From: Streptomyces sp. Ncost-T10-10d
GTDB lineage: Bacteria > Actinomycetota > Actinomycetes > Streptomycetales > Streptomycetaceae
Assembly: GCF_900091955.1 (NCBI RefSeq)
Contig: NZ_FMDF01000183.1
Coordinates: forward strand, 41,050 to 105,049
Direction of reading: 5' to 3'
DNA: 64,000 nucleotides
A program made the translations under genes and the position numbers. The notes below the pieces were generated by a model. It ran no database searches. It saw only the letters and a program-made list of their open reading frames with translations, and had not been told where the DNA came from. Every line of letters starts with the position of its first letter. Position 1 is the first letter of the stretch. Positions 15,342 through 22,960 of this stretch are shown piece by piece.

Positions 15342-16676
15342 GTGAGCACCACACTCGCCGCCGGTACCAGCCTTGATTTCACGCTGGCCCAGCAGCTGAC
15401 CGTGATAGCCCTCTGTGCGCTGACCGCGTACATCTCGCACATGGCTCTGGCCGTCTTCAACGACGGCGTACGTCCGTTCCTGCTGGACTTCATCCAGGGG
15501 CGCACCACCCGCAGCGCGACGACGGCGGTCTCCTTCGGCCTCTCCGCCGGGTTCATCTTCGGACTCGGCGCCCCGATGGCACTCTCCACCGGCGTGCTCA
15601 ACCCGTGGCTCGTCTTCCTGCCCACCGACATCCTCGGCATGCTGGCGCCGAAGAAGTGGCTCGCGCCGATCCTCGGCGGCGCCTGGGGCGCGGTCGTCGT
15701 CTTCGGACTGAATGGCGCCAACAACGTCGCGCACGACCTGCCCGTCGACTTCATCACCGCCATGCAGCAGATGTCGACGCCGATCCTCTTCCTCTTCACG
15801 CTGTTCCCGGTGCTCGCCATCACCAAGCAGTTCGGCCGCAAGTGGGGCGCCATCGCCGGAGTCCTGGAACTCGCCCTGGTGGTCATGACCATGAAGGTCT
15901 GGCCGAAGATGTTCGCCGGGGCGCTGGCCATGGCCGTCGGCGTGCTGATGCTGATCGCCCTGGCCGTCGCCAAGGACATGAAGCAGCGCAGGGCCGACCG
16001 GGCCGCGGGTGTCAGCGAGATCGTCCTGGAGGACGACCCGATGGCCTCGCTCTTCAGCGCCAGTGCCGCCCGCCTGCGCAAGTACCTCCCGCTGTTCATG
16101 CTGCTCGGCGCCGGAGTCTGCGTGCTGGCCCAGATGCACATATTCGGCGGCGGCGAAGCGACCAGCTTCCTGATCGCCAAGGGGCAGTACGCCGAGGCCG
16201 CCCAGGTCGACTTCTACCGGGTCTTCGGCTTCATCCCGCTGATCGCGACGACCGCGCTGGCCTCCGGCGCGTACGGCATCGCGGGATTCACTCTGGTGTA
16301 CCCGATCGGCTATCTGATGCCGAACCCGTTCCTGGCAGCGGTCGTCGGCGCCGCCGTCTTCGCCGCCGAGGTCCTGGCCCTCTCGTACATCGGCAAGGTC
16401 CTCGGCAAGCTCCCCAGCGTCCGTGACTCCTCGGAACACCTGCGCAGCGCGATCGGGGACACCCTGCAGCTCGCGATCCTCTTCGGTTCGCTGATGGCCG
16501 CCAACGCCATGGGCGGCGGTCTCGGCATCCTCGTCGTCGGCGGGCTCTACCTGATGAACGAGGCGATGGGCCGGCCGGTCGTGAAGATGGCCGCCGCACC
16601 CGCCGCGGTGATCGTCGGCGGCATCCTCCTCAACGTCCTGTACTGGCTCGACCTGTTCACCCCGATCAAGGGCTGA
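15342..16676 (+). CDS. yhfT: YhfT-family polytopic membrane protein, probable transporter
   Basis: 444 residues with about ten to twelve hydrophobic segments over the whole length, a cytoplasmic loop near residues 210-240 (KDMKQRRADRAAGVSEIV) and conserved Gly/Pro/Asn-rich turns (LGAPMALSTGVLNPWL, GLNGANNVAH). This matches YhfT of the E. coli yhf operon. No transporter class can be stated firmly; with YhfU and the PRD protein beside it, a substrate importer of the pathway is the simplest reading. GTG start with AAGGAG seven bases upstream. Confidence 0.8.
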   Translation: MSTTLAAGTSLDFTLAQQLTVIALCALTAYISHMALAVFNDGVRPFLLDFIQGRTTRSATTAVSFGLSAGFIFGLGAPMALSTGVLNPWLVFLPTDILGMLAPKKWLAPILGGAWGAVVVFGLNGANNVAHDLPVDFITAMQQMSTPILFLFTLFPVLAITKQFGRKWGAIAGVLELALVVMTMKVWPKMFAGALAMAVGVLMLIALAVAKDMKQRRADRAAGVSEIVLEDDPMASLFSASAARLRKYLPLFMLLGAGVCVLAQMHIFGGGEATSFLIAKGQYAEAAQVDFYRVFGFIPLIATTALASGAYGIAGFTLVYPIGYLMPNPFLAAVVGAAVFAAEVLALSYIGKVLGKLPSVRDSSEHLRSAIGDTLQLAILFGSLMAANAMGGGLGILVVGGLYLMNEAMGRPVVKMAAAPAAVIVGGILLNVLYWLDLFTPIKG

Positions 16677-16711
16677 GGCCGGGTACGTACACGAAGAAGG
16701 AACCCCCCACG

Positions 16712-17668
16712 ATGAACCACCCCGCACCGCCCGTCCTGCGCACCGTCGTCGGCGATCTCGCAGTCGATTCCGTGACCGGCCCCGTCCTCGCCCATGAGCA
16801 CCTCGTCCTCGATCTGGACCACAGGGGCGACGGCGCGGCCGTCCTCGACCCGGGCCTCCACTCCGCGGCGGTCACCGCCGAGCTCGCAGCCCTGCGCGCC
16901 GAATTCGGTCTCTCGCTCGTCGTCGAACTGACCTGCCGGGGCATGGGCCGCGACGTCCGCACCCTGGCCCGCATCGCCCGGGAAACGCGGATCGCGGTCG
17001 TGGCCGCGACCGGCTGGTACTACGAGCCGTTCCACACCCCCGAGATCGACGGCAGCAGCGTCGATGAGCTCACCCACGCGCTCGTCCGGGAGATCGACGG
17101 CGGTATCGGCGCCACCGGCATCCGCCCCGGTGTTCTCGGCGAGATCGGCAGCCACGGCGACACCCCGACCGCGCCCGAGACCAAGGTGCTGCGCGCCGGT
17201 GCGCGGGCCGCCCTCGCCACCGGCCTCTCCGTCGCCACCCACGCCCAGCTCGGCCGCGGCGGACTCGCCCAGCTGGAGCTGCTGACCGGGGAGGGTCTGC
17301 CGGCCCATCGCATCAGCATCGGCCACCAGGATCTGCTCGACGACCCCGCCGTCCACAAGGAGCTCGCGGCGAGCGGGGCGTACGTCGCGTTCGACACCGT
17401 CGGCAAGGACGGCTATCAGAGCGACGACACCCGACTGCGGCTGCTGCTCGCCCTCGTCGAGGCCGGACACGCCGACCGGGTGCTGCTCAGCTGCGACATC
17501 TCCCGCCACGGTTACCTCCTCGACGAGGGCGGCCGGGGATACGGGCATCTCTTCAGGAGCTTCCTGCCCGAGGCCCGTGCGGCCGGTGTCGACGACGACC
17601 TGATCGACCTGATGACGCGCCGCAATCCGCTCTGCTTCCTGACCGGCGCGCGCGTGGAGGAGTTCTGA
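16712..17668 (+). CDS. php: Phosphotriesterase-homology protein Php (YhfV family)
   Basis: 318-residue amidohydrolase-superfamily (alpha/beta)8 barrel of the phosphotriesterase branch. All metal ligands are visible: His28 and His30 (AHEHL), a bridging Glu144 (LGEIGS) where true phosphotriesterase has a carboxylated lysine, His177 (ATHAQ), His205 (IGHQD) and Asp262 (SCDIS). Members are lactonases, phosphodiesterases or of unknown activity; E. coli Php has, to my knowledge, no assigned substrate. It follows yhfT by 35 bp and is only two bases from yhfS, so it is in the same operon. The substrate is likely a phosphorylated or lactone intermediate. Confidence 0.88.
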   Translation: MNHPAPPVLRTVVGDLAVDSVTGPVLAHEHLVLDLDHRGDGAAVLDPGLHSAAVTAELAALRAEFGLSLVVELTCRGMGRDVRTLARIARETRIAVVAATGWYYEPFHTPEIDGSSVDELTHALVREIDGGIGATGIRPGVLGEIGSHGDTPTAPETKVLRAGARAALATGLSVATHAQLGRGGLAQLELLTGEGLPAHRISIGHQDLLDDPAVHKELAASGAYVAFDTVGKDGYQSDDTRLRLLLALVEAGHADRVLLSCDISRHGYLLDEGGRGYGHLFRSFLPEARAAGVDDDLIDLMTRRNPLCFLTGARVEEF

Positions 17669-17670
17669 CC

Positions 17671-18786
17671 ATGAGCCCTGTACTTCCGCAGACCTTCCCG
17701 CTCGCGACGGTGGGGCTGGACGACGCGATCGCCAGACAGTTCCGGCTCCTGGAGGCCACCGCCGCGCACTTCGAGGGCCCCCAGCTCTTCGAGGCGGACG
17801 CCGGCGTCGTCCCCGGTCTCGGCCGCCCGCGCACCACCGCCCGCGTCGAAGCCGTACTCGCGGACTTCTTCGGTGCCGAGGACGCCGCCTTCGTCCAGGG
17901 CGCGGGCACCGGCGCGATCCGCGCCGCCCTGGGCGCCGCCGTACGGGCCGGCGACCCGCTGCTCATCCACCGGGCCCCCGTGTACCGCACCACCGAGGTC
18001 ACACTGCGCGGCATCGGTGTACGGACCGTCGAGGTCGACTTCAACGACGCGCGGGCGCTGCGCGAGGCCCTGGAGTCCGGCCGGTTCCGGTGGGCCCACG
18101 TCCAGCACACCCGGCAGCGGCTCGCCGACTCGTACGACCCCGCGGAGGTCCTCGCCGCCTGCCGGGCCGCCGGAGTCCGCACTCTCGTCGACGACAACTA
18201 CGCCGTCATGCGCACCCCTGCCTCGGGAGTGGAGCTCGGCGCCGACGCCTCCTGCTTCTCCCTGTTCAAACTGCACGGCCCCGAAGGCGTCGGCATCGTG
18301 GTCGGCGCCCGTGATCTGGTCGGGCGCATCCGCCGCGACAACTACTCCGGCGGCGGACAGGTCCAGGGCCATCAGGCGCTCGACGCCCTGCGCGCCCTCA
18401 CCCACGTACCGGTCATGTGGTCCGTGCAGTCCCGGGTCGGCGCCGAGGTCGCCGAGCGGCTGGCCGCGGGCGAAGTGGACGGCGTCGCCGAGGTACGGAT
18501 CGCCAACGCCCAGGACCGCTGCCTGCTCGTCCGCCTCGACCGGCCGGTAGCGAAGGAACTGCCCGCCGTCGCCGCCCGCTTCGGAGCCGCCCCCTACCCC
18601 GTCGGCTCCAACTCGCGCTACGAGATCGCGCCGCTCTTCTACCGGATGTCCAGCTCCGCCCTGGACGACTCCCCCGAGCTGGCCGACTGGACCGTACGCA
18701 TCAACCCGATGCGGGCGGGCGCGGATCTCGTCATCGACATCCTGCGCCGCTCGCTCGACGTGCTGAACGACCCGAAGGACGACTGA
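17671..18786 (+). CDS. yhfS: YhfS-family PLP-dependent enzyme (aminotransferase fold type I)
   Basis: 371 residues. Fold-type-I landmarks are a substrate/cofactor loop QGAGTGAIRAAL (~76-87), Asp174/Asp175 (LVDDNYA) for the pyridine nitrogen, and Lys200 in SLFKLHGPEG as the Schiff-base lysine. The sequence resembles E. coli YhfS and, distantly, selenocysteine/cystathionine-type lyases, so lyase, racemase or transaminase activity is possible. It is separated from php by two bases and from yhfX by two bases, which indicates tight co-translation. Confidence 0.83.
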   Translation: MSPVLPQTFPLATVGLDDAIARQFRLLEATAAHFEGPQLFEADAGVVPGLGRPRTTARVEAVLADFFGAEDAAFVQGAGTGAIRAALGAAVRAGDPLLIHRAPVYRTTEVTLRGIGVRTVEVDFNDARALREALESGRFRWAHVQHTRQRLADSYDPAEVLAACRAAGVRTLVDDNYAVMRTPASGVELGADASCFSLFKLHGPEGVGIVVGARDLVGRIRRDNYSGGGQVQGHQALDALRALTHVPVMWSVQSRVGAEVAERLAAGEVDGVAEVRIANAQDRCLLVRLDRPVAKELPAVAARFGAAPYPVGSNSRYEIAPLFYRMSSSALDDSPELADWTVRINPMRAGADLVIDILRRSLDVLNDPKDD

Positions 18787-18788
18787 CC

Positions 18789-19952
18789 GTGTTTCTCGAC
18801 ACCGTGCTCACCCGCAACCCCGAGCTCGTCGATGCCGCGGCCACCCTTCACCGGCGCGGCGAGATCCCGCCCGACACCTACGTGATGGACCTCGACGCCG
18901 TCGAGGCGAATGCCGCGCTGCTGGCGGCCGAGGCCGAACGGGTCGGCATCGGTCTCTGGTTCGTCGTCAAACAGCTGGGCCGCAACCCCGAGCTGATCAG
19001 GGCCGTCGCCCGGCACATCCCCAGGTTCGCCGCCATCGACCCGCCCGAGGCCCGCACCCTGCACGCCGCGGGCGCACAGGCCGGCAACCTGGGCCACCTG
19101 GTCCAGATCCCCCGCCGCGCACTGCCCGAAATGCTGGCCTGGCGCCCCGAGACCGTCACCGTGTTCGACCTCGCCAACACCCGGGCCGTGTCCGAGACCG
19201 CCGAGCGGCTCGGCTTCGTCCAGGACGTTCTCGTACGGCTCGAAGGCGCCGAGGGCGCCGTCTACCCCGGCCAGGAGGGCGGCGTCCCGCTCGGCCGCAT
19301 CGACTCGTTCGCCGAAGCGGCCGAGCAACTGCCCGGCATCCGGATCGCGGGCGTCACCGCCTTCCCCTGCGTCCTGTGCGACCCGACGACCGGCATCCCC
19401 GGCGCCACCCCCAACTTCGCGCTCGCCCTCAAGGCCCGCGAGGTCCTGGCCTCCCGGGGACACGAACACCTGAAGCTGAGCGCCCCCAGCGCCACCTCGA
19501 TGGCGTCCCTCCCGCTGCTCGCCCGACTCGGCGCCACCCACGGCGAACCCGGCCACGCCCTCACCGGCACCACCCCGCTGCACGCCCTCGACCCGCAGCA
19601 GCCCGAGAAGCCCGCGTACGTGTACGTCAGCGAAATCGCCCACACCCTCGACGACGGCCGCCCGGCGATCCGCGGCGGCGGCTTCTACGCCCGGTCCCAC
19701 ATCCGCAGCGCCCTGCTGCCGCGCACCGGCGCACGCCTCGGCGTACAGGACGCACCCGCCGAGAACATCGACTACTACCGGCTGCTCGACGCTCCCTCCG
19801 ACGGCCAGGACATCCGGCTCGGCGACACCGCACTGCTCGCCTTCCGTACTCAGATCTTCGTCACCCGCTCGACCGTCGCCGTCGTCTCCGGACTCGCCTC
19901 CGGCACACCCCGGCTGAGCGGGCTGTACGACGCCCAGGGCCGGGCCCTGTAA
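18789..19952 (+). CDS. yhfX: YhfX-family PLP enzyme (alanine racemase-like, fold type III)
   Basis: From the GTG at 18789 the protein has 387 residues. The N-terminal TIM barrel carries the PLP lysine at Lys61 (FVVKQLGRNPELI), as in the alanine racemase/YhfX family, and the C-terminal part (GRPAIRGGGFYARS... FRTQIFVTRST) is the family beta domain. E. coli YhfX is an uncharacterised member. A longer frame opens upstream but overlaps yhfS throughout. A pathway with two PLP enzymes of different folds suggests an amino-bearing substrate that is racemised or cleaved. Confidence 0.83.
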   Translation: MFLDTVLTRNPELVDAAATLHRRGEIPPDTYVMDLDAVEANAALLAAEAERVGIGLWFVVKQLGRNPELIRAVARHIPRFAAIDPPEARTLHAAGAQAGNLGHLVQIPRRALPEMLAWRPETVTVFDLANTRAVSETAERLGFVQDVLVRLEGAEGAVYPGQEGGVPLGRIDSFAEAAEQLPGIRIAGVTAFPCVLCDPTTGIPGATPNFALALKAREVLASRGHEHLKLSAPSATSMASLPLLARLGATHGEPGHALTGTTPLHALDPQQPEKPAYVYVSEIAHTLDDGRPAIRGGGFYARSHIRSALLPRTGARLGVQDAPAENIDYYRLLDAPSDGQDIRLGDTALLAFRTQIFVTRSTVAVVSGLASGTPRLSGLYDAQGRAL

Positions 19953-19978
19953 GGCCGACCCCTGAACAGGAGACACCC

Positions 19979-21220
19979 ATGGCCAAGACCGTCATCGTCG
20001 TCATCGACGGATTCGGCATCGGCGCCATGCCCGACGCGGGCACTCTGCGCCCCGGCGATCTCACCGCCGACACCTGCGGACACGTCCTCGACCACTGCCG
20101 CACGGCCCTCGGGCGGCCGCTGCGCCTGCCGGTGCTCGGCGCGCTGGGTCTCGGCCTGGTCCACCCGCATCAGGACCTCGCCCGCCGTACCCGTCTGCCC
20201 GTCGCCGCGGGCCGCGCCGCGCTCGGCTATCCCGGTGCCGACACCTTCGCGGGCCACCAGACGATGATGGGCGCCGACTTCAGCCGGGTCACCGTGGCTC
20301 GGCTCGCCGACCATCTGGCCGAGGTGGCCGCCGCCCTCGAAACAGCCGGCCACCGTGTCGAACCGCTGGACGGCAAGCCGCTCCTCGTCGTCGACGGCAC
20401 GGTCCTCGTCCACGACAACCTGGAGGCCGACCCCGGGATCAACTGGAACGCCTCCGGCCGGCTGGAGGACCTGCCCTTCGACGGCCCCGGCGGAATCCTC
20501 GCTGTCGCCCGTACCGTCCGCGCGGTCGCGCCCGTCGCCCGGGTCATCGCGGTCGGCGGCCATGCGGACGGCCCGCTGAGGCAGTTCGTGCGCCCCGGCG
20601 ATGCGGGAACCGTCGGACTCGACACCCCCGCCACGGGCTTCTACCGCAACGGAGGCCTGGAAGTTCAGCACCTGGGCGCCGAGCTCGACCACACTCGCCA
20701 GCTCCCCGGTCTGGCCGCCCGCGCGGGCATCCCGGTCACCCTGGTGGGGAAGGCCGCCGACATCCTGGCCTGCGAGGCGGCGCGGCGGCACCCGGCCGTG
20801 AAGACCGCCGACGTGCTCTCCCGCACCCTCGAAGCGGTACGCGCCCCCGGCGACGCGCTCGTCGTCACCAACGTCCAGGAGACCGACCTGGCAGGGCACC
20901 AGCAGGACACCGAGCGCTACGGACACCTCCTGGAGCAGGTGGACTCCGGGCTCGCCGGGCTCGTGGCACTGCTCGACAGCCCCGGCGACCGGCTGATCGT
21001 CACCGGCGACCACGGGAACGACCCCACGATCGGGCACGCCCACCACACCCGCGAGTACGTGCCGGTACTGATCCACCGGCCCGGCACGGACGGCGTGGAA
21101 CTGCTGCCGGACGCGGACAGCCTCGCGGATGTGGGCGCCACCGCGGCCGTATCGCTGTCCCTGGACCCGACGGGGCTGGCCAACGGCACGACGCTGCGGC
21201 CGGGACAGCACGCCGCATAG
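19979..21220 (+). CDS. yhfW: YhfW-family phosphopentomutase-like metalloenzyme
   Basis: 413 residues of the alkaline-phosphatase/phosphopentomutase superfamily. An N-terminal metal Asp10 occurs in VVIDGFGIG, and a C-terminal metal cluster in TGDHGNDPTIGHAHHTREYVPVL closely matches DeoB. The nucleophile region reads ADTFAGHQT, where DeoB proteins have D-T-x-T-G-H, so one threonine is Ala here. E. coli YhfW is the counterpart. It probably moves or transfers a phosphate on a pentose-like compound. The ATG is preceded by AGGAG (19967-19971). It is the last gene of the island, ending at a 21-bp hairpin. Confidence 0.83.
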   Translation: MAKTVIVVIDGFGIGAMPDAGTLRPGDLTADTCGHVLDHCRTALGRPLRLPVLGALGLGLVHPHQDLARRTRLPVAAGRAALGYPGADTFAGHQTMMGADFSRVTVARLADHLAEVAAALETAGHRVEPLDGKPLLVVDGTVLVHDNLEADPGINWNASGRLEDLPFDGPGGILAVARTVRAVAPVARVIAVGGHADGPLRQFVRPGDAGTVGLDTPATGFYRNGGLEVQHLGAELDHTRQLPGLAARAGIPVTLVGKAADILACEAARRHPAVKTADVLSRTLEAVRAPGDALVVTNVQETDLAGHQQDTERYGHLLEQVDSGLAGLVALLDSPGDRLIVTGDHGNDPTIGHAHHTREYVPVLIHRPGTDGVELLPDADSLADVGATAAVSLSLDPTGLANGTTLRPGQHAA

Positions 21221-21222
21221 GA

Positions 21223-21267
21223 ACATGCGCAGGGGCGCCCACCGTCGGTGGGCGCCCCTGCGCATGT
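21223..21267. terminator. Perfect 21-bp stem, bidirectional terminator between yhfW and ffh
   Basis: Left arm 21223-21243 and right arm 21247-21267 are exact complements with a three-base loop GTC. It sits between convergent genes, starting two bases after the yhfW stop, so it can end both transcripts. There is no T-tract, as is common in Streptomyces. Confidence 0.85.
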
Positions 21268-21277
21268 CGTCGGGCGA

Positions 21278-22828
21278 TCAGCCCATGAACTTCTTGAACT
21301 CGTCCGGCAGCTCGAAGTTCTTGTCCTCCTGCGCCGGCAGACCGAACGCACCGCCCTGCGCCGCCGCCTGCTCGCGACGGGCCGCCGCGGCCTGCTCCTC
21401 GGCCTTGCGCTTCATCGGGTTGCCGCTCTTGCGCTTGCCCTTGGCCTGCTTGACCTGCTTCTTCTGCCGGCCGGGACCGCCACCCATGCCCGGCATCCCG
21501 GGCATCCCCGGCATGCCGCCGCCCTGCGCCATCTTCGACATCATCTTGCGCGCATCGAAGAACCGCTCCACCAGGTTCTTCACGGCGCTGACCTCGACAC
21601 CGGAGCCCTTGGCGATACGGGCGCGGCGCGAGCCGTTGATGATCGTCGGCTCGGCGCGCTCCTTCGGGGTCATCGACTTGATGATCGCGGCGGTACGGTC
21701 CACGTCGCGCTCGTCGATGTTGTTGATCTGGTCCTTGATCTGCCCCATGCCGGGCAGCATCCCGAGCAGCTTGGAGATGGAGCCCATCTTCCGGACCTGC
21801 TCCATCTGGGCCAGGAAGTCGTCGAGCGTGAAGTCCTTGCCCTTGCTGGACGCCAGCTTGGAGGCCATTTTGGCGGCCTCTTCCTGGCTGAAGGTCTTCT
21901 CCGCCTGCTCGATCAGGGTGAGCAGGTCACCCATGTCGAGAATGCGGGACGCCATGCGGTCGGGGTGGAAGGCGTCGAAGTCCTCGAGCTTCTCACCGTT
22001 CGACGCGAACATGACCTGCTTGCCCGTGACGTGGGCGATCGACAGGGCGGCACCACCGCGGGCGTCACCGTCGAGCTTGGAGAGCACCACGCCGTCGAAG
22101 CCGACGCCGTCGCGGAAGGCCTCGGCGGTGTTGACCGCGTCCTGGCCGATCATCGCGTCGACGACGAAGAGGATCTCGTCGGGGCTGACGGCGTCGCGGA
22201 TGTCCGCGGCCTGCTGCATCAGCTCCTGGTCGATACCGAGGCGGCCGGCGGTGTCGACGATCACGACGTCGTACTGCTTGGAGCGGGCGTGCTCGATCGA
22301 CTCCTTGGCGACCTGGACCGGGTCGCCGACGCCGTTGCCCGGCTGCGGCGCGTACACCGCGACACCGGCGCGGTCGGCGACGACGCTGAGCTGGTTCACG
22401 GCGTTCGGGCGCTGGAGGTCACAGGCGACGAGCAGCGGGGAGTGGCCCTGACCCTTGAGCCAGAGGCCGAGCTTTCCGGCGAGGGTGGTCTTACCGGCAC
22501 CCTGGAGACCCGCCAGCATGATCACGGTGGGCGGGTTCTTGGCGAACCGCAGCCGCCGGGTCTCGCCGCCGAGGATGCCCACGAGCTCCTCGTTGACGAT
22601 CTTGACGACCTGCTGGGCGGGATTCAGCGCCTGGGAGACCTCGACGCCGCGCGCCCGCTCCTTGACGTTGCCGATGAAGGCGCGGACGACGGGCAGCGCG
22701 ACATCCGCTTCGAGCAGGGCGATACGGATCTCGCGGGCCGTGGCGTCGATGTCCGCCTCGGACAAGCGGCCCTTGCCCCGGAGGTTCTTGAAAGTCGCGC
22801 TAAGGCGGTCGGAGAGAGTATCGAACAC
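21278..22828 (-). CDS. ffh: Signal recognition particle protein Ffh (SRP54)
   Basis: 516 residues. The NG domain has P-loop GLQGAGKTTLAGKLG, the DTAGR box and the TKLD-equivalent LSKLDGDARGG. The M domain (from ~residue 325) ends in a Gly-Met-Pro-rich segment (MPGMPGMPGMGGG). Ffh with 4.5S RNA targets nascent membrane and secretory proteins to FtsY, which is also encoded in this window. GTG start at 22828. It has its own terminator shared with yhfW. Confidence 0.95.
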   Translation of the reverse strand: MFDTLSDRLSATFKNLRGKGRLSEADIDATAREIRIALLEADVALPVVRAFIGNVKERARGVEVSQALNPAQQVVKIVNEELVGILGGETRRLRFAKNPPTVIMLAGLQGAGKTTLAGKLGLWLKGQGHSPLLVACDLQRPNAVNQLSVVADRAGVAVYAPQPGNGVGDPVQVAKESIEHARSKQYDVVIVDTAGRLGIDQELMQQAADIRDAVSPDEILFVVDAMIGQDAVNTAEAFRDGVGFDGVVLSKLDGDARGGAALSIAHVTGKQVMFASNGEKLEDFDAFHPDRMASRILDMGDLLTLIEQAEKTFSQEEAAKMASKLASSKGKDFTLDDFLAQMEQVRKMGSISKLLGMLPGMGQIKDQINNIDERDVDRTAAIIKSMTPKERAEPTIINGSRRARIAKGSGVEVSAVKNLVERFFDARKMMSKMAQGGGMPGMPGMPGMGGGPGRQKKQVKQAKGKRKSGNPMKRKAEEQAAAARREQAAAQGGAFGLPAQEDKNFELPDEFKKFMG

Positions 22829-22906
22829 GGCGCTCGTCGGTCCTCAGGGTCGGGGGCGGGGCAGGTCAGTCGTCCCCAAGGGTATCCGGACCCCGGGAAA
22901 CGCAAA

Positions 22907-22939
22907 GCCCTCGTCCGATTCTCATGGGCGCACGAGGGC
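22907..22939 (-). terminator. Hairpin downstream of glnD
   Basis: GCCCTCGT and ACGAGGGC pair across a 17-base loop, about 20 bp after the glnD stop and before the ffh start. Confidence 0.5.
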
Positions 22940-22960
22940 CTGTGGGCGCGGCAGCGGGGC

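Noticed and set aside
18417..18786. Upstream extension of yhfX
   Set aside because: It lies wholly inside yhfS in another frame; the GTG at 18789 gives the family length.
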